64,000 bases of DNA from Terebella lapidaria (GCA_949152475.1 OX424555.1:14464868-14528867); one strand, 5' to 3'. Counted from the first letter of the stretch, positions 49,646 to 63,225 are shown. Numbers and translations: made by a program. Notes: generated from the letters alone by a model not told the origin.

Positions 49646-52600
49646 GCGTGCAACAAATCCAAATTCTCGTGTTTGCACTTTTCAAACAGAGAAGCCACGA
49701 GAAATCAGCTGCACGAGATGATTTTGCACATTCGCGTGTATTGGATCCGTCTCATTACTGACTTGTTTGCTGGCTAAATATCGCGATTTTAGCGTCTGTA
49801 ACACGCTTCCCTGGCATGCCGTAGAAGCTGTGATTGTTTTTAAATTCATTCCAAAAGTAAGATAGTGATATGCAGATAGGAACAGTGAGTGATCTCAGCA
49901 AAATGCCAGATGAATCTGCATGCGTGCAGAATAAGTGTTATGTAAGTGCCAATAAATATGAGTGGTGCTAATAAAACAACAGTAAAAAGACTGATTACTT
50001 GTTGTTGTAATGATTTACTATATATTGTAATTTAGGCCCCTACCAATGGGCTACGTGATTTCGCTTCAAATATTTATATATTCCACATTTGACTCACAGT
50101 AAAGAAAATGTTGACGCGAGTAAGAAGTAGCTTGTACATAACAAATCCTCACACGTGAAGTTAAGAGCCACAGTATGTGAAACATTTCAGTATTTTGAAA
50201 GAGACAAACAGAAGGCAGGGCAAAAAACGAGGATTCCCAAATATTTTGTCAGTCACTAAATACCGGAATTTTTTTCCCGGGGTGAGTTTTTTCACCGAGG
50301 GCAGAGGATGTGGGTGAGTCTGGGGGTGGCGCTGGGCGGCAATGAGGGTGCGGATATATGATAAAGGTAGCACATGTTTACACGAGGCACCTGGTTATTG
50401 CGAGCTTGGCCGAACATTCTTACGTACGTCTTGTTAGAATTCCTCGGTAAATTTATCCTATCTCACGGTGAATAATTATATAAAGGGGAGATGAACCAGG
50501 AGTAGGTTGCGTGTACACACCAAGGTGATCCCCGTAACTCAGACGAGGATCTTGCTGCCAGTTTCTTCAGATCAGTAGCAATATTGCAGGGTTCAGTTGT
50601 GCCAAAGTATGATAATTAATGAATTTTGTAGAAAAATTCGTCGAATATATATCAACAGTCAGATTAGATAGATATACGTGCATACGTATTATTTCCATTA
50701 GTATATTATTTACAAGTAAAACATTTTACATTCCTGAGCCTTCACATACGTTATTACAATAAAAAATATAATTGTCATCAGCAGGTCGGTTTTCGTTCAT
50801 AAAGAATTTATCGTGGATGATCAGTGATTAGACATGTGGAATATTATTGATACTAACCATTCTAACTATTACAAAATAATTTTAATAACTAAATGATATT
50901 ATATACAATTACATGTGTATAAACAATTCTATAGATTCATAATTGTCCTTCTAAGAAACAAAGCATACAAAGTACATTGTGCAAAAAGGGCGATGCCATG
51001 AACATTAACACTCGTTCGCTGCATGCAATTAGAGGAGACAATGTTTTCTGCAACAAGATCCCGGCCCTAGACCGACATATTCGATTGCTGACACGGTTAT
51101 CCCACACCCAGTTGGAATGAGGTAATATGTACGTGTAACGATTGGCGTATTTTTCACGCCCGTTCACAATGTCCAAGATTCGATCACATAGGTATATTTT
51201 CCATTCATTGTCTCGGCGTGGGGATTCGACCGTTCAGGGAGGGACGACGACGTTTTCTGGTTTGAATGATCGCCGATGGATTTTCCCTGTTACTTTTATA
51301 AAGTAGTTTTGACGTGTTTTTGCCCGCTTAACCTGTTAAATTTTCCAGGTTATCTTTGTGTCGGCTCGCCAGACAACTGATCCGTGTCAGCGATCGATAT
51401 CAACGTAATATATCAGCACAGCGAAGCAACACTGCCATAGCAGGGCCCGCCAACACACAAAGGGGACAGAAATCAATGGCAGCCGCCGAGAGAAACGGGC
51501 TCAGAGCAATCTCAATGCTGCAAATGCTGCTGAGAGTGGGGGAAAGGAGACGGGCGAAAAACAACTGTTATAGTTGACCATTGTTCTTGTGGCTGGTAGC
51601 GTGATGGCACACAGTAAGTGTGTGTGTGTCGTGATCTGACGACAACCCCCCCGGTCCCCGGCACAAAGCACTGCAGCCCCGCGATGGACGAGGCCGGGGA
51701 AAGGAGACGCAAATTGCGGGGATTAATAATGCATGGGTGCTGTCACAGGACATGGGCTGCTCTATCAGTGACTGAAGAAGCTATCGCGCCAAGATATTTA
51801 TGTGGCTTTTCTCTACTGACGCAACTTGCACGGTCGGACGCCCGGTGTGTCTGGTGACGACACTGCAGCGCTCTGAGCCGGGGACAAAGAGGAGGCTACC
51901 GACAACGACCCGTCCCCGACACAGCCTGCTCTTTATCAACCAAACGGCCTGACGATTTGTCACAAATAAACCAGTCAATTAGACAGTTACTGCCACACGT
52001 ACATTCTAGGTAGAGAATAAACTTAGACAAGGTCGGATGCTTCTGGAATTACTCCATTACGTTGGTGAAGTCAATCACATTCGTGTATAATGCAAATCAT
52101 AGACATACATGGAGCATCGTGTGGGAATCAGATGACAGTTCATAACCTGCCTCTCAGCAAAAAAACCCCCAGAAATTAATGCAAAGTTTCAAGCGAGAAA
52201 TTACGATACGTTTATAGCTCGACAGTCCCTAAATATTTGGGTGCCAAGCCTTTCTTTGAAACTCATTTGAAACATAATTTGTGAGTTGTCAAAAATTCTA
52301 CAAGTAAGTTTGTAGATTGAGAACTCTTTTGTTCATAAACTTATGCACGGTATACTTTTCCATGATAGTATTATATAATACCCATGTATACCATAATGAT
52401 GTCAAGAATACATCAATTAAACAAATAGGTACGTGACTTTTCCCCCGCCGTGTGTGTTATGAACAGTGTGACACTTCAGACGAGAACCTGATCAATCTGC
52501 TCTGGAGTTCCAACACTCGGTTACAGCATCAGCAGCGGACAAAGACCGGACATTTTTGACGTGTTTCTATCGAATTTCTCTTACAGAAACCTCTGAGCGT

Positions 52601-54548
52601 TCGTGTGACCGGAGTCTTTGTTTGAGCAACAATGAGTCTGAGAGTCACGAAAGAGTGGCGAGTGGACATCCCCACAGAATCCCTACTCTCACCCCCACAC
52701 CCCCTGTCCTCTTCCTTTTCCAGCATCTCTAGGATGTCATGTCCCAAAGATAGATAGACGTGTAGTAAGGTTACTGACGTCAAAACAAAGCGAACACCCC
52801 TGTGACCACAGTGACGGAGACACTGACCATTTCCCTGCTGCTTGCTCCAAGGACACGGCAACTAACGCTTTACCACCATTAACAGTAAATATTGGTGACA
52901 TTGAGGATAATATTATATAATATTGAAAAATATAAATATTAAACGTAATAATATTAGACATATAAGGTAATTTGTGAAAAACAAAAGTTTTTCACATTAA
53001 GTATTAATATTGTTTGTATTATTTACTTTAAAGTAACAAATTTAGATCCGATTTTAAATTTGCCTGGATAACATGATTGTAAATCTCCTGACAGCCCTCA
53101 CACGTATTTGATAATCCATCAAGAGCTTCCACAACTAGACATATATGTCCACACTGGCCTGAAGGACCATTTATAAAACATTGACGGGGCAGACCTGAAG
53201 TGGCTGGCTTACATGGTATTGTTTACAATGGTTGGCGGACGGCTGGGCTATAGTTTACTTTCTCAGTACAATTTAGCCTCCATGAACCGAATACTTAGCG
53301 TACTGACTACACAGAACACATCACACGAGCAGATGTGGGGGTAGGTTCTAGGTGGAACGTGGGCTTATACTTGGCTTCAGTCAGTCAGCCAGCCAATCCA
53401 CCTAACCACCTACCTACACCCAACGTATGAAACAAACCGATTCAATGTTTTGTCTGTGCGCTCTCGCATTTTACAGTGTTATAGCCAGAAAGAGGCAAAA
53501 TCTTGTTGAAACTTCTTACGCACAGGAAATGGCAAGTACTTCATGTCATATATCTCCCTACAGCTATAATAGCAGCCTGCCAGCGAGCAATATTTGAACA
53601 ACGTGTCATTATTGAATTAATATTGAAACAAAAGAAATATTACGATAACTGATGTGTATTGCACCTTACCTGGTGAGATGGTATCACTGGCTCTCGCGCC
53701 TACAACTGAAGGTGTGCCAAGCTATCTAGCCTCTGTGCTTGCTGGTGCGTTCCTTTTCGAGGATTTTTTGTGTGTTATATTTTCGTAACCAGGAAACGTT
53801 TTTTCATCATTTTTTCTTTCACTGTATTTTTTATCGCAATGTTGCACTCGTTGAAGACGGACCTCCCTAAGGAGTCCCACACTCGTGAAGGCTCTGGTTT
53901 GCTCCTTGCATCTAAAGCAGAATTCTTGGCAGACTCGTCTTCATCGGGCCCTCTCCTTTAATCCAAAATCCTCGCCCAGAAAAATGCTGACATTTAGGCA
54001 ATGCCAGAAGGTGTTCCTGTACACCGTATTCCTGGCACTGACATCGCTTTCAATCGCACTGCAGCAAGCCAGACCCAGACCAAGGCAAGAGCTCTCGCCT
54101 TGGAAAAAGATTTTTACGTACACGCACTGCCCGCCACATTGCAATATGCCGTTCAACACTATTCAAGCGGAGACCCCCACTATAAATAGCACAATAATAT
54201 CGACAATACTGGGCTCAGGTCTGTCAATCAATATTTCGCTGGGTTTGAACCGGACCATGTTTTACCATAAAGGACTCCTTCACGACTGATACCAGTTTGA
54301 CAATATTAGCGCGGGCTGATTAGGAAATCCACGCGTCTCCAATAATGATGACGATTGAGGGCTGGGGGCTTAGCTATGAGGGAGGGGGAGGGCGGGGATC
54401 CTGCAATCACTCGGAGTGGCCAGGAGGAGGTGACATGGCCACGACAGGGACTCGAGCCTCTGAGGGTAGCCGCGTCAGGCGCCCGGCACCCAGGGCATGC
54501 CAGGGCGGAGCGGGGGGTGGGAGGGTCGGGATAAAGTAGTATCTACGG

Positions 54549-54592
54549 ACACACACACACACACGTGGGGTGGACGGACGGACGGACGGTCG
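54549..54592. repeat. (CA)n and (GGAC)n compound microsatellite
   Basis: Eight CA units, a short GTGGGGT spacer and about five GGAC units. The second motif is the same tetranucleotide as at 47,270 in a different phase. Confidence 0.9.
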
Positions 54593-56039
54593 GCTAAGCG
54601 ACACGACAAGTTGCCAGCGATGACAAAGAGCGGGATAAAGACAAGTGAGTCCCCGGTACCGAAATAGCACCCGAGCGGCACCCCCTCCTCCTCCTCTCCT
54701 CCATCCTCCTGGACGGGAAGCGGTCAGGTGGCGGCGTAGTGTGCTCTGGGGTCTGGCTCACTGGTCTGGCTGGCAAGGGTGATCAGATGGTCGGTAACAC
54801 CCTGCCAATCCCCAGGGACATTCCGTGTACACGGCCACTCAGTCATCCTCGTGGCTGCTGACACAGGACCACCGTGACTCACTGCAATCTCTCATGATGA
54901 CATCATGATCACAGTATCACAATGAAATCTTACCAATAATGAAACCATATGGACCAATGTATTCTCATTGTGGTCTCCTCATTTATTTTCAGTCTAGTCC
55001 AACTTTGATCGACAAATGAAATCTGTGGAGAATATTGAGATATATTGTCAAAAATTGTCAATGTTATTGTTGAACAAACTGATGTCGATTAAGTGTCGAC
55101 TGAAGAATGTATTATATCTACATACATCATTAAACACTTCTGACAATTTGTTTTTGACAATTAAAAATTAGAGATAATCTCACCAGTTGATACTACAATG
55201 GCAATGTGTTATAATATCTGTAGTTTAGATCTATACAATTATATGTATAATATTTATGTATATTGTTATATGTTCAATCGATATTGAAATGTCAATAAAG
55301 GTCTACAGTGAGCATGTAAATGCAATCGACACCATTGTATTGGCCTAATTTTAATACAGTTAATGAAGTATATGTGGGCGATCAGTCAATGAATTACGCA
55401 CGTCGCATCAGTGTTCTATCAACTTCTATGATTTCAATACAGAAACACAATAATGTTGATGTAATTAAGCGGTGAAATTTAAGGAGGCACCTTTCACTTC
55501 AGTTTTGTTTCAAAGATTTTGAAGTCAGATCACGTGAGCATCTCAGATAACAACAGACATTGAATGTTTCTCGGAATTCTCTTGATCTATTTGAGCATGG
55601 GACGTTCCGTTGCTTTACCGGACTGTACAGGCCACAAACTAATAAAGTTAGTACACGAAACGATGAATACACTGATTATTTTGTATGAGCTGACCACGTA
55701 AGAAACGCTCCCGATGTCTGCTACATGTCTGCTACTAACACGACAGAGAACTGTTGCATTATGATGTTAGGCCTCCATATCATGATGTTATAGGACGACA
55801 AATTATGTTCATTTTTATTTTAGATTTAATTTTTTGTTCTATAAAGATTTGTTGGTTTGTGTCGAAAGGCCTGAAATATCGACCTAAGAGGCTCGAATAA
55901 AACGAAAATGCTCAGAGTAGCCAGCCTTTGGGTGCTACACGCTTGAAGATACCCACAGCTTGGCCTTGAGCTTGATTGAGTGCTCAACAATTATTCCAAA
56001 TAAAGACACGAACTCGCCTGCAGAATCTGAATGCTTGAA

Positions 56040-56260
56040 TATATATAACCTAGCTTTGGTAATATAGGAAGCCAGATATGGTGCATCCTATGATGACCTT
56101 GAACTTGACCCAGATGACCTTGATCGCTCGAATTCAATGTTAGATCCACATAGAGGCATGTTTATTTGTCATTGAAGACATACAACTGGAAGATTTTAAG
56201 TAAGTATTGTGAATATGTTGGAAGTCATTATATAATGCATCTTTTTGTGACAAATAACTT
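56040..56260. repeat. Dispersed copy of the TGACCTTGAACTTGACC repeat
   Basis: TGATGACCTTGAACTTGACC at 56,091 and GATGACCTTGAT at about 56,113 follow a GCATCCTATGATG lead-in; a second partial unit has GGAAGTCATTATATAATGC at about 56,220. Same family as 16.3-16.87 kb. Confidence 0.7.
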
Positions 56261-56455
56261 CATATGACTCGGTATGCCCACATAAAATTGTAATTTGGTT
56301 TGTGGAAATAGAACACTAGAACATAAAGCTCGGCTAGTTTGTATGATACCGTATACGATACGATACAAATTACAATACGATATTTTTTCACTATAGTCAC
56401 AAGTATTTCCACCCGACCGGGCTTATTAGTGACTCTGAACACTTATAAACTTACT

Positions 56456-56645
56456 TAATTAGACATATACAGTATTTATATGTATATGTTTTTCCTTAGC
56501 CGCCAAGATTTTGATACATACATAGCATATATTATGTTGTAATATAATACATATATTAGGGACTCTATTAGACATATAAAGTCATTAAGTGTATACATGT
56601 ATATATTTTTCCTTAGCTGCCAGGAGTTTGATACATATCTAACAG
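56456..56645. repeat. Direct duplication of about 110 bp
   Basis: Two copies share ATTAGACATATA, TTTTTCCTTAGC, GCCA and TTTGATACATA (starts about 56,457 and 56,568). No other feature was recognised from 56,260 to 56,985. Confidence 0.7.
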
Positions 56646-56984
56646 AGGATTCGGGGCATTGTGACATAATATATATAAACTTCTGCTTGATGGACAAATT
56701 CACAAAATATGGAAAATTGGAAATTATACTATCGTACTACAATTATTTCCTGTATACTTCATATAGAGGGCATACACAAACAAAATTCATTTCATATATC
56801 CAGGTCACATAATTCACACATTCTACTTTTGCTTGCGATACAAAAAAAATCCCAGTTTATATGGTCAAAGGTAATACCCCCACCCTCAATTGAGCTACCA
56901 GTGACATGAACTAATTATCATAGTATTTTATAACATAACTTTCGGTTGAAAATCTTGTTTTAAATAACACATACGCACTCAGCT

Positions 56985-57925
56985 TTGGTTTCATGTGTGC
57001 ATTATGAAACCAGTCCAAATAAATGATATTGTCATTCTCTCATTCACAAGATGCCAATCTACTGGCGTTCTTGAAATAAAATATTCTTTAAGATCTAGGA
57101 TGCATACTTGTGTAATCTTAAATAAAATTGCAGCACCCTGTTCTGGATTTATCACAATATTTTCGGCCCCACACCTCCGAGGAGTAATCCATCACCGGGA
57201 TCACCTCTGCTTCGTACATCCTAGTTCAAAAACTGTAACCTACTTCATCTAGAAATTTTGTTTTATGGATAATTTCCCCCAATGCCAGACCTGCCGAGTC
57301 GGCCAAGGTGGATACACCCAAGTTAAAATTCATGAAGATTACTCGTCCAAGATGAAACCAAGATATTTGTAACTCACAACAATTTTCATATCATCCTTGT
57401 TCCCAAAAGTGAAGTCTCTGCGTTTGTTAAAGTGCATTTTTCTGGTTTGTCAGAGATTAGAGACATGCGCCGTTTAAAGCACAACTTCCTGCTTAATCCA
57501 ACATTGACTTAGACAATAAAATCAAATCGTTAGCATATACCAGGACATTAGCCATTCTATTGTTAACCTGAACTCTAGTCTTCAGTGAAACAATATATGT
57601 TCAAGCAATACGCTTATGAATATGTTAAACAACACATGTAATAAATTATCACCCGTTTCACGCGGATATTATTGTCAAACTAGTCCTTGTAGATGTTATG
57701 TGACAAACGAAATCAGGGTGTAGTGTTTGCGTACACTGCTTTAATCGCACGGAGAATATTCCCACCAATATTATATTGTTGTAATGTAAAAAATAACAGT
57801 GTTCTATTCACCCTGTCAACGATTTTTTTAAATCTAAAAAAGCTACAAGTGAAAATTTGCCCTGTTGTAATCCATTGCTTTAGTTACCATGTTTTTCCTA
57901 CACAATAAGAAATAATGTTCCAGAT
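56985..57925 (-). mobile_element. Degraded LINE reverse transcriptase relic
   Basis: Reading the - strand in order shows scattered reverse transcriptase motifs in different frames: FKKIVDRVN and NIGGNILRAIKAVYAN (about 57,850-57,730), a YADD-box remnant VYANDLILL-like (near 57,530), VVSYKYLGFILDE (about 57,385-57,345), and DYSSEVWG (about 57,195-57,170). The order is that of a LINE open frame from palm to C-terminus. Many stops and frameshifts make it an old relic. It is too diverged to tell whether it belongs to the same family as the 20-22.7 kb LINE. Confidence 0.75.
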
Positions 57926-58169
57926 TTGCCTGGACTATTGTGTGGACATCTTGCTTTTGCGGACTAGCCACCTCTTTCCAAAACTCTTTGAGTTCTTGAG
58001 TCCAAAAAAGCTTACCTATAAACCTATATTATTCACTCGGTGGTATTCCCACTGTAAGGACACTCCTGATTGGGCGATTTGTACCACGTGACAATCCTAC
58101 ATACTCAATGTTGGAGGGCGAAAGTCTATATTGGACGGCAAAAATGTATATTGGACGGGCGGGTGCTTA

Positions 58170-61100
58170 TCAGGCATGACAATACCAATGATATTGCGTC
58201 ATATCCGTTACAGTCAGAGAATTCCCTATTTTGAAAACGGGGGATGCCCTTGATCCCCCGCAGAATGGTGGGGGATATTTTGCTATGGCTGGTTGTTGAC
58301 CCAGGCTGGTTGGCATTGCACACGAAGAGTTTCAAGACCACAGCACGCACTGATCGGCTCTGATGGCGAACGATATATATGGGTTGTCAGGCATAAAAAT
58401 CAGTCGTTTTAAGGGGGTACCCTCAGAATTCAAGCTGTAGCAAAAAATCCAATTTATCAACATATATTTTCCTTACTATAGTGAGATCAGGAAATGAATT
58501 GACTAGCTTTGTATATAAGCTGCTAAGGTTTATCTTGTTCTGGGACGGAGCTATGGAGACTTGAATTTGGGCTTTTTATCATTGTTTTGTATGGCCGAAG
58601 GAATTAGTGAAATCTGTCCTTCTGAAGGAAATACATGTATTCTATAATTTCTACTCTAGATTGAAGTTAACGTTAATGTTGCATTCCCTTATAATGGTTT
58701 TGGTGCAAAAAGATAAAAATTGGCCTTTCCTCTGTGTTTTTGATGTATTTTTTACATAAACCGTGAATTTGGTGAAAATGCGTGATTTTGCAAAACAAAG
58801 AGGGGCCTCCCAAGAAATCGCGTTCCCATGGCATGCATATATATGGCTTATTTGTACCTAAGAGATGCTGTTTCCAATGTGCAAAACAAGAAAATCTCTC
58901 AGAATATATGTGTTATTGATATAAACACCGTTTTTGAGAAAAAAATGCATATTTGAATTTTCGGCCGAACTAACAGAATTCCAGTTTAGCAGCTCAACTC
59001 CCGATGTTATGTTATTAAATCCCATGAAAGTTATTATATATCATATTTTTGAAGATTTGATACCAGATTGACGATGATTTGCTTATTTTTGATGGTGTAG
59101 CTGACCCTTTTATGTCATTTCGGTCCAATATTTGGGATATAATTAATATTTGTAATTCCATGTGGCGCACATAATCCGTGGTTCTTTACAACAAAACTGC
59201 ATCCTGGTTCTTAAGTACCTCAACCACTGTAGTATATGATAACATTAGCACCTGACACCAAAATTTGTAGCATCCACAATGAAATAACGTATTGATGGGC
59301 CAATTCCTTTTTTACGTTTTTACAACGGAACGAAGTCAGTTATTGGCCCATAAATCCAAAGTGATATAACTTGCACCCTTGAAACTTTGTACACATGTTA
59401 TCTAGATCATAATCTATCACAATTTATTATCAAATGGTAGTGACACCAGGATCGCCTACTATTCAGGCATGACAATACCAATGATATTGCGTCATATCCG
59501 TTACAGTCAGAGAATTCCCTATTTTGAAAACGGGGGATGCCCTTGATCCCCCGCAGAATGGTGGGGGATATTTTGCTATGGCTGGTTGTTGACCCAGGCT
59601 GGTTGGCATTGCACACGAAGAGTTTCAAGACCACAGCACGCACTGATCGGCTCTGATGGCGAACGATATATATGGGTTGTCAGGCATAAAAATCAGTCGT
59701 TTTAAGGGGGTACCCTCAGAATTCAAGCTGTAGCAAAAAATCCAATTTATCAACATATATTTTCCTTACTATAGTGAGATCAGGAAATGAATTGACTAGC
59801 TTTGTATATAAGCTGCTAAGGTTTATCTTGTTCTGGGACGGAGCTATGGAGACTTGAATTTGGGCTTTTTATCATTGTTTTGTATGGCCGAAGGAATTAG
59901 TGAAATCTGTCCTTCTGAAGGAAATACATGTATTCTATAATTTCTACTCTAGATTGAAGTTAACGTTAATGTTGCATTCCCTTATAATGGTTTTGGTGCA
60001 AAAAGATAAAAATTGGCCTTTCCTCTGTGTTTTTGATGTATTTTTTACATAAACCGTGAATTTGGTGAAAATGCGTGATTTTGCAAAACAAAGAGGGGCC
60101 TCCCAAGAAATCGCGTTCCCATGGCATGCATATATATGGCTTATTTGTACCTAAGAGATGCTGTTTCCAATGTGCAAAACAAGAAAATCTCTCAGAATAT
60201 ATGTGTTATTGATATAAACACCGTTTTTGAGAAAAAAATGCATATTTGAATTTTCGGCCGAACTAACAGAATTCCAGTTTAGCAGCTCAACTCCCGATGT
60301 TATGTTATTAAATCCCATGAAAGTTATTATATATCATATTTTTGAAGATTTGATACCAGATTGACGATGATTTGCTTATTTTTGATGGTGTAGCTGACCC
60401 TTTTATGTCATTTCGGTCCAATATTTGGGATATAATTAATATTTGTAATTCCATGTGGCGCACATAATCCGTGGTTCTTTACAACAAAACTGCATCCTGG
60501 TTCTTAAGTACCTCAACCACTGTAGTATATGATAACATTAGCACCTGACACCAAAATTTGTAGCATCCACAATGAAATAACGTATTGATGGGCCAATTCC
60601 TTTTTTACGTTTTTACAACGGAACGAAGTCAGTTATTGGCCCATAAATCCAAAGTGATATAACTTGCACCCTTGAAACTTTGTACACATGTTATCTAGAT
60701 CATAATCTATCACAATTTATTATCAAATGGTAGTGACACCAGGATCGCCTACTATTCAGGCATGACAATACCAATGATATTGCGTCATATCCGTTACAGT
60801 CAGAGAATTCCCTATTTTGAAAACGGGGGATGCCCTTGATCCCCCGCAGAATGGTGGGGGATATTTTGCTATGGCTGGTTGTTGACCCAGGCTGGTTGGC
60901 ATTGCACACGAAGAGTTTCAAGACCACAGCACGCACTGATCGGCTCTGATGGCGAACGATATATATGGGTTGTCAGGCATAAAAATCAGTCGTTTTAAGG
61001 GGGTACCCTCAGAATTCAAGCTGTAGCAAAAAATCCAATTTATCAACATATATTTTCCTTACTATAGTGAGATCAGGAAATGAATTGACTAGCTTTGTAT

Positions 61101-62498
61101 ATAAGCTGCTAAGGTTTATCTTGTTCTGGGACGGAGCTATGGAGACTTGAATTTGGGCTTTTTATCATTGTTTTGTATGGCCGAAGGAATTAGTGAAATC
61201 TGTCCTTCTGAAGGAAATACATGTATTCTATAATTTCTACTCTAGATTGAAGTTAACGTTAATGTTGCATTCCCTTATAATGGTTTTGGTGCAAAAAGAT
61301 AAAAATTGGCCTTTCCTCTGTGTTTTTGATGTATTTTTTACATAAACCGTGAATTTGGTGAAAATGCGTGATTTTGCAAAACAAAGAGGGGCCTCCCAAG
61401 AAATCGCGTTCCCATGGCATGCATATATATGGCTTATTTGTACCTAAGAGATGCTGTTTCCAATGTGCAAAACAAGAAAATCTCTCAGAATATATGTGTT
61501 ATTGATATAAACACCGTTTTTGAGAAAAAAATGCATATTTGAATTTTCGGCCGAACTAACAGAATTCCAGTTTAGCAGCTCAACTCCCGATGTTATGTTA
61601 TTAAATCCCATGAAAGTTATTATATATCATATTTTTGAAGATTTGATACCAGATTGACGATGATTTGCTTATTTTTGATGGTGTAGCTGACCCTTTTATG
61701 TCATTTCGGTCCAATATTTGGGATATAATTAATATTTGTAATTCCATGTGGCGCACATAATCCGTGGTTCTTTACAACAAAACTGCATCCTGGTTCTTAA
61801 GTACCTCAACCACTGTAGTATATGATAACATTAGCACCTGACACCAAAATTTGTAGCATCCACAATGAAATAACGTATTGATGGGCCAATTCCTTTTTTA
61901 CGTTTTTACAACGGAACGAAGTCAGTTATTGGCCCATAAATCCAAAGTGATATAACTTGCACCCTTGAAACTTTGTACACATGTTATCTAGATCATAATC
62001 TATCACAATTTATTATCAAATGGTAGTGACACCAGGATCGCCTACTATTCAGGCATGACAATACCAATGATATTGCGTCATATCCGTTACAGTCAGAGAA
62101 TTCCCTATTTTGAAAACGGGGGATGCCCTTGATCCCCCGCAGAATGGTGGGGGATATTTTGCTATGGCTGGTTGTTGACCCAGGCTGGTTGGCATTGCAC
62201 ACGAAGAGTTTCAAGACCACAGCACGCACTGATCGGCTCTGATGGCGAACGATATATATGGGTTGTCAGGCATAAAAATCAGTCGTTTTAAGGGGGTACC
62301 CTCAGAATTCAAGCTGTAGCAAAAAATCCAATTTATCAACATATATTTTCCTTACTATAGTGAGATCAGGAAATGAATTGACTAGCTTTGTATATAAGCT
62401 GCTAAGGTTTATCTTGTTCTGGGACGGAGCTATGGAGACTTGAATTTGGGCTTTTTATCATTGTTTTGTATGGCCGAAGGAATTAGTGAAATCTGTCC
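58170..62498. repeat. 1,293-bp tandem repeat, 3.35 copies
   Basis: TCAGGCATGACAATACCAAT begins copies at 58170, 59463, 60756 and 62049; the last is partial and stops at 62498, after GTGAAATCTGTCC. By eye the copies are identical over the full period, including a 78-codon - strand frame that I do not consider a gene. Each has TGGGGGATATTTTGCTATGG and AAGGGGGTACCCTCAG. No transposase, tRNA or rRNA similarity is seen. The identity means either very recent amplification or an assembly duplicate. Confidence 0.95.
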
Positions 62499-62551
62499 AT
62501 CAGCAAATCAGAGCGTGTGTTACATGTGGGTTTTCCCCACTCTGGGTTTTT

Positions 62552-62553
<2 letters not shown>

Positions 62554-62596
<43 letters not shown>

Positions 62597-63053
62597 TTTT
62601 GTTGGGCGAACCCATTTTTGTGTATATGCAGTGCAACTTAATTATGGGGTGTGATATATTTACAACTGTGGAGTTCCATTCCGGTTTGGGACTGCATGAC
62701 AGAGCTAAGTCACACGCTTCCTATCATACCGTTCATGGACCTGGCATGGGGGTGTCCCTACCAGACCATGAAGCTATCCTGGTGTCAACCAGGCCCGGTG
62801 AACATAGCACCTGCGGACCCTATGGTGTAATCATCCCCATTTCTGAGTCATACCACCAGGGAGTCCCCCAATATCGTACTCGTAGGTGAGTAACTCACGG
62901 CTTAGTGGTCAGCCTACCCATTGAGCCCACAGCACACCGATCCTGGGTGGGGATTGGCCATGATAGATCCCTCGGTCACCGATGGGATTCGAACTCACGA
63001 CCTCCCGGCTTTGAATCCTGCAGCTTAACCACTGCGCTACAGGGGCCGGTGTT
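62554..63053 (-). mobile_element. tRNA-derived SINE with poly(A) tail and perfect target duplication
   Basis: On the - strand the element begins near 63053 with a tRNA-like head: A-box region TGTAGCGCAGTGGTTAAGC and B box GAGTTCGAATCCC (about 62,985-62,997). A body of about 400 bp follows, ending in 38 A residues (T run at 62554-62591). TCTGGGTTTTTCC flanks both sides (62541-62553 and 63054-63066), a 13-bp duplication typical of LINE-mediated insertion. The head is not scored as a functional tRNA gene because the cloverleaf is embedded in the SINE. Confidence 0.92.
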
Positions 63054-63097
63054 TCTGGGTTTTTCCTACATTCATTGGTAAATAATATAGCAAATGT

Positions 63098-63225
63098 TGG
63101 ATGTTGAGAGTCGTCCAATATACAGTTTACGGGATTCAGAAATGTCATATTGACCTCGGCTGCGCCTCGGCCAATATGACATTTCTTCATCCCGTAAACT
63201 GTATATTAGACTCCTCAACATCAAA
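63098..63225. mobile_element. Short palindromic element
   Basis: Near-perfect hairpin: the arm containing CCAATATACAGTTTACGGG and GAAATGTCATATTG (63098-63156) pairs with 63163-63224, leaving a loop around GGCTGCGCCTC. It looks like a small foldback MITE. A related TGTATATTGGACG sequence lies just left of the 1,293-bp array (58,110-58,160). Confidence 0.8.

Larger units (their letters stand above)
45811..56030. other. 10-kb AT-rich region without supported genes
   Basis: It probably contains the promoter and 5' exon(s) of the zinc-finger gene, since that exon begins with a splice acceptor. Donor-like sites on the - strand include CACCAG/GTAAGG at about 53,670 and GAC/GTAAGT at about 48,520; neither is proven. 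No other conserved reading frame, tRNA or transposase was recognised. Confidence 0.4.

Noticed and set aside
53885..54289. 134-codon + strand frame with a hydrophobic segment
   Set aside because: The signal-peptide-like stretch (VFLYTVFLALTSLSIAL) is suggestive, but there is no recognised family, splice context or poly(A) signal, so it is not called a gene.
59407..59643. 78-codon - strand frame repeated in each 1,293-bp unit
   Set aside because: Identity follows from identity of the repeat DNA; no known domain, and the frame has no supporting signals.
58170..62498. CRISPR array or rDNA-type repeat
   Set aside because: The unit is far too long for CRISPR, there are no spacers, and no rRNA sequence is recognisable.
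62440..62889. 149-codon open frame on the + strand
   Set aside because: It runs from the tandem repeat through the T tract into the SINE antisense strand; no protein similarity is recognisable.
62980..63047. Possible tRNA gene on the - strand
   Set aside because: It is the head of a SINE with poly(A) tail and target duplication, so it is not annotated as an independent tRNA.
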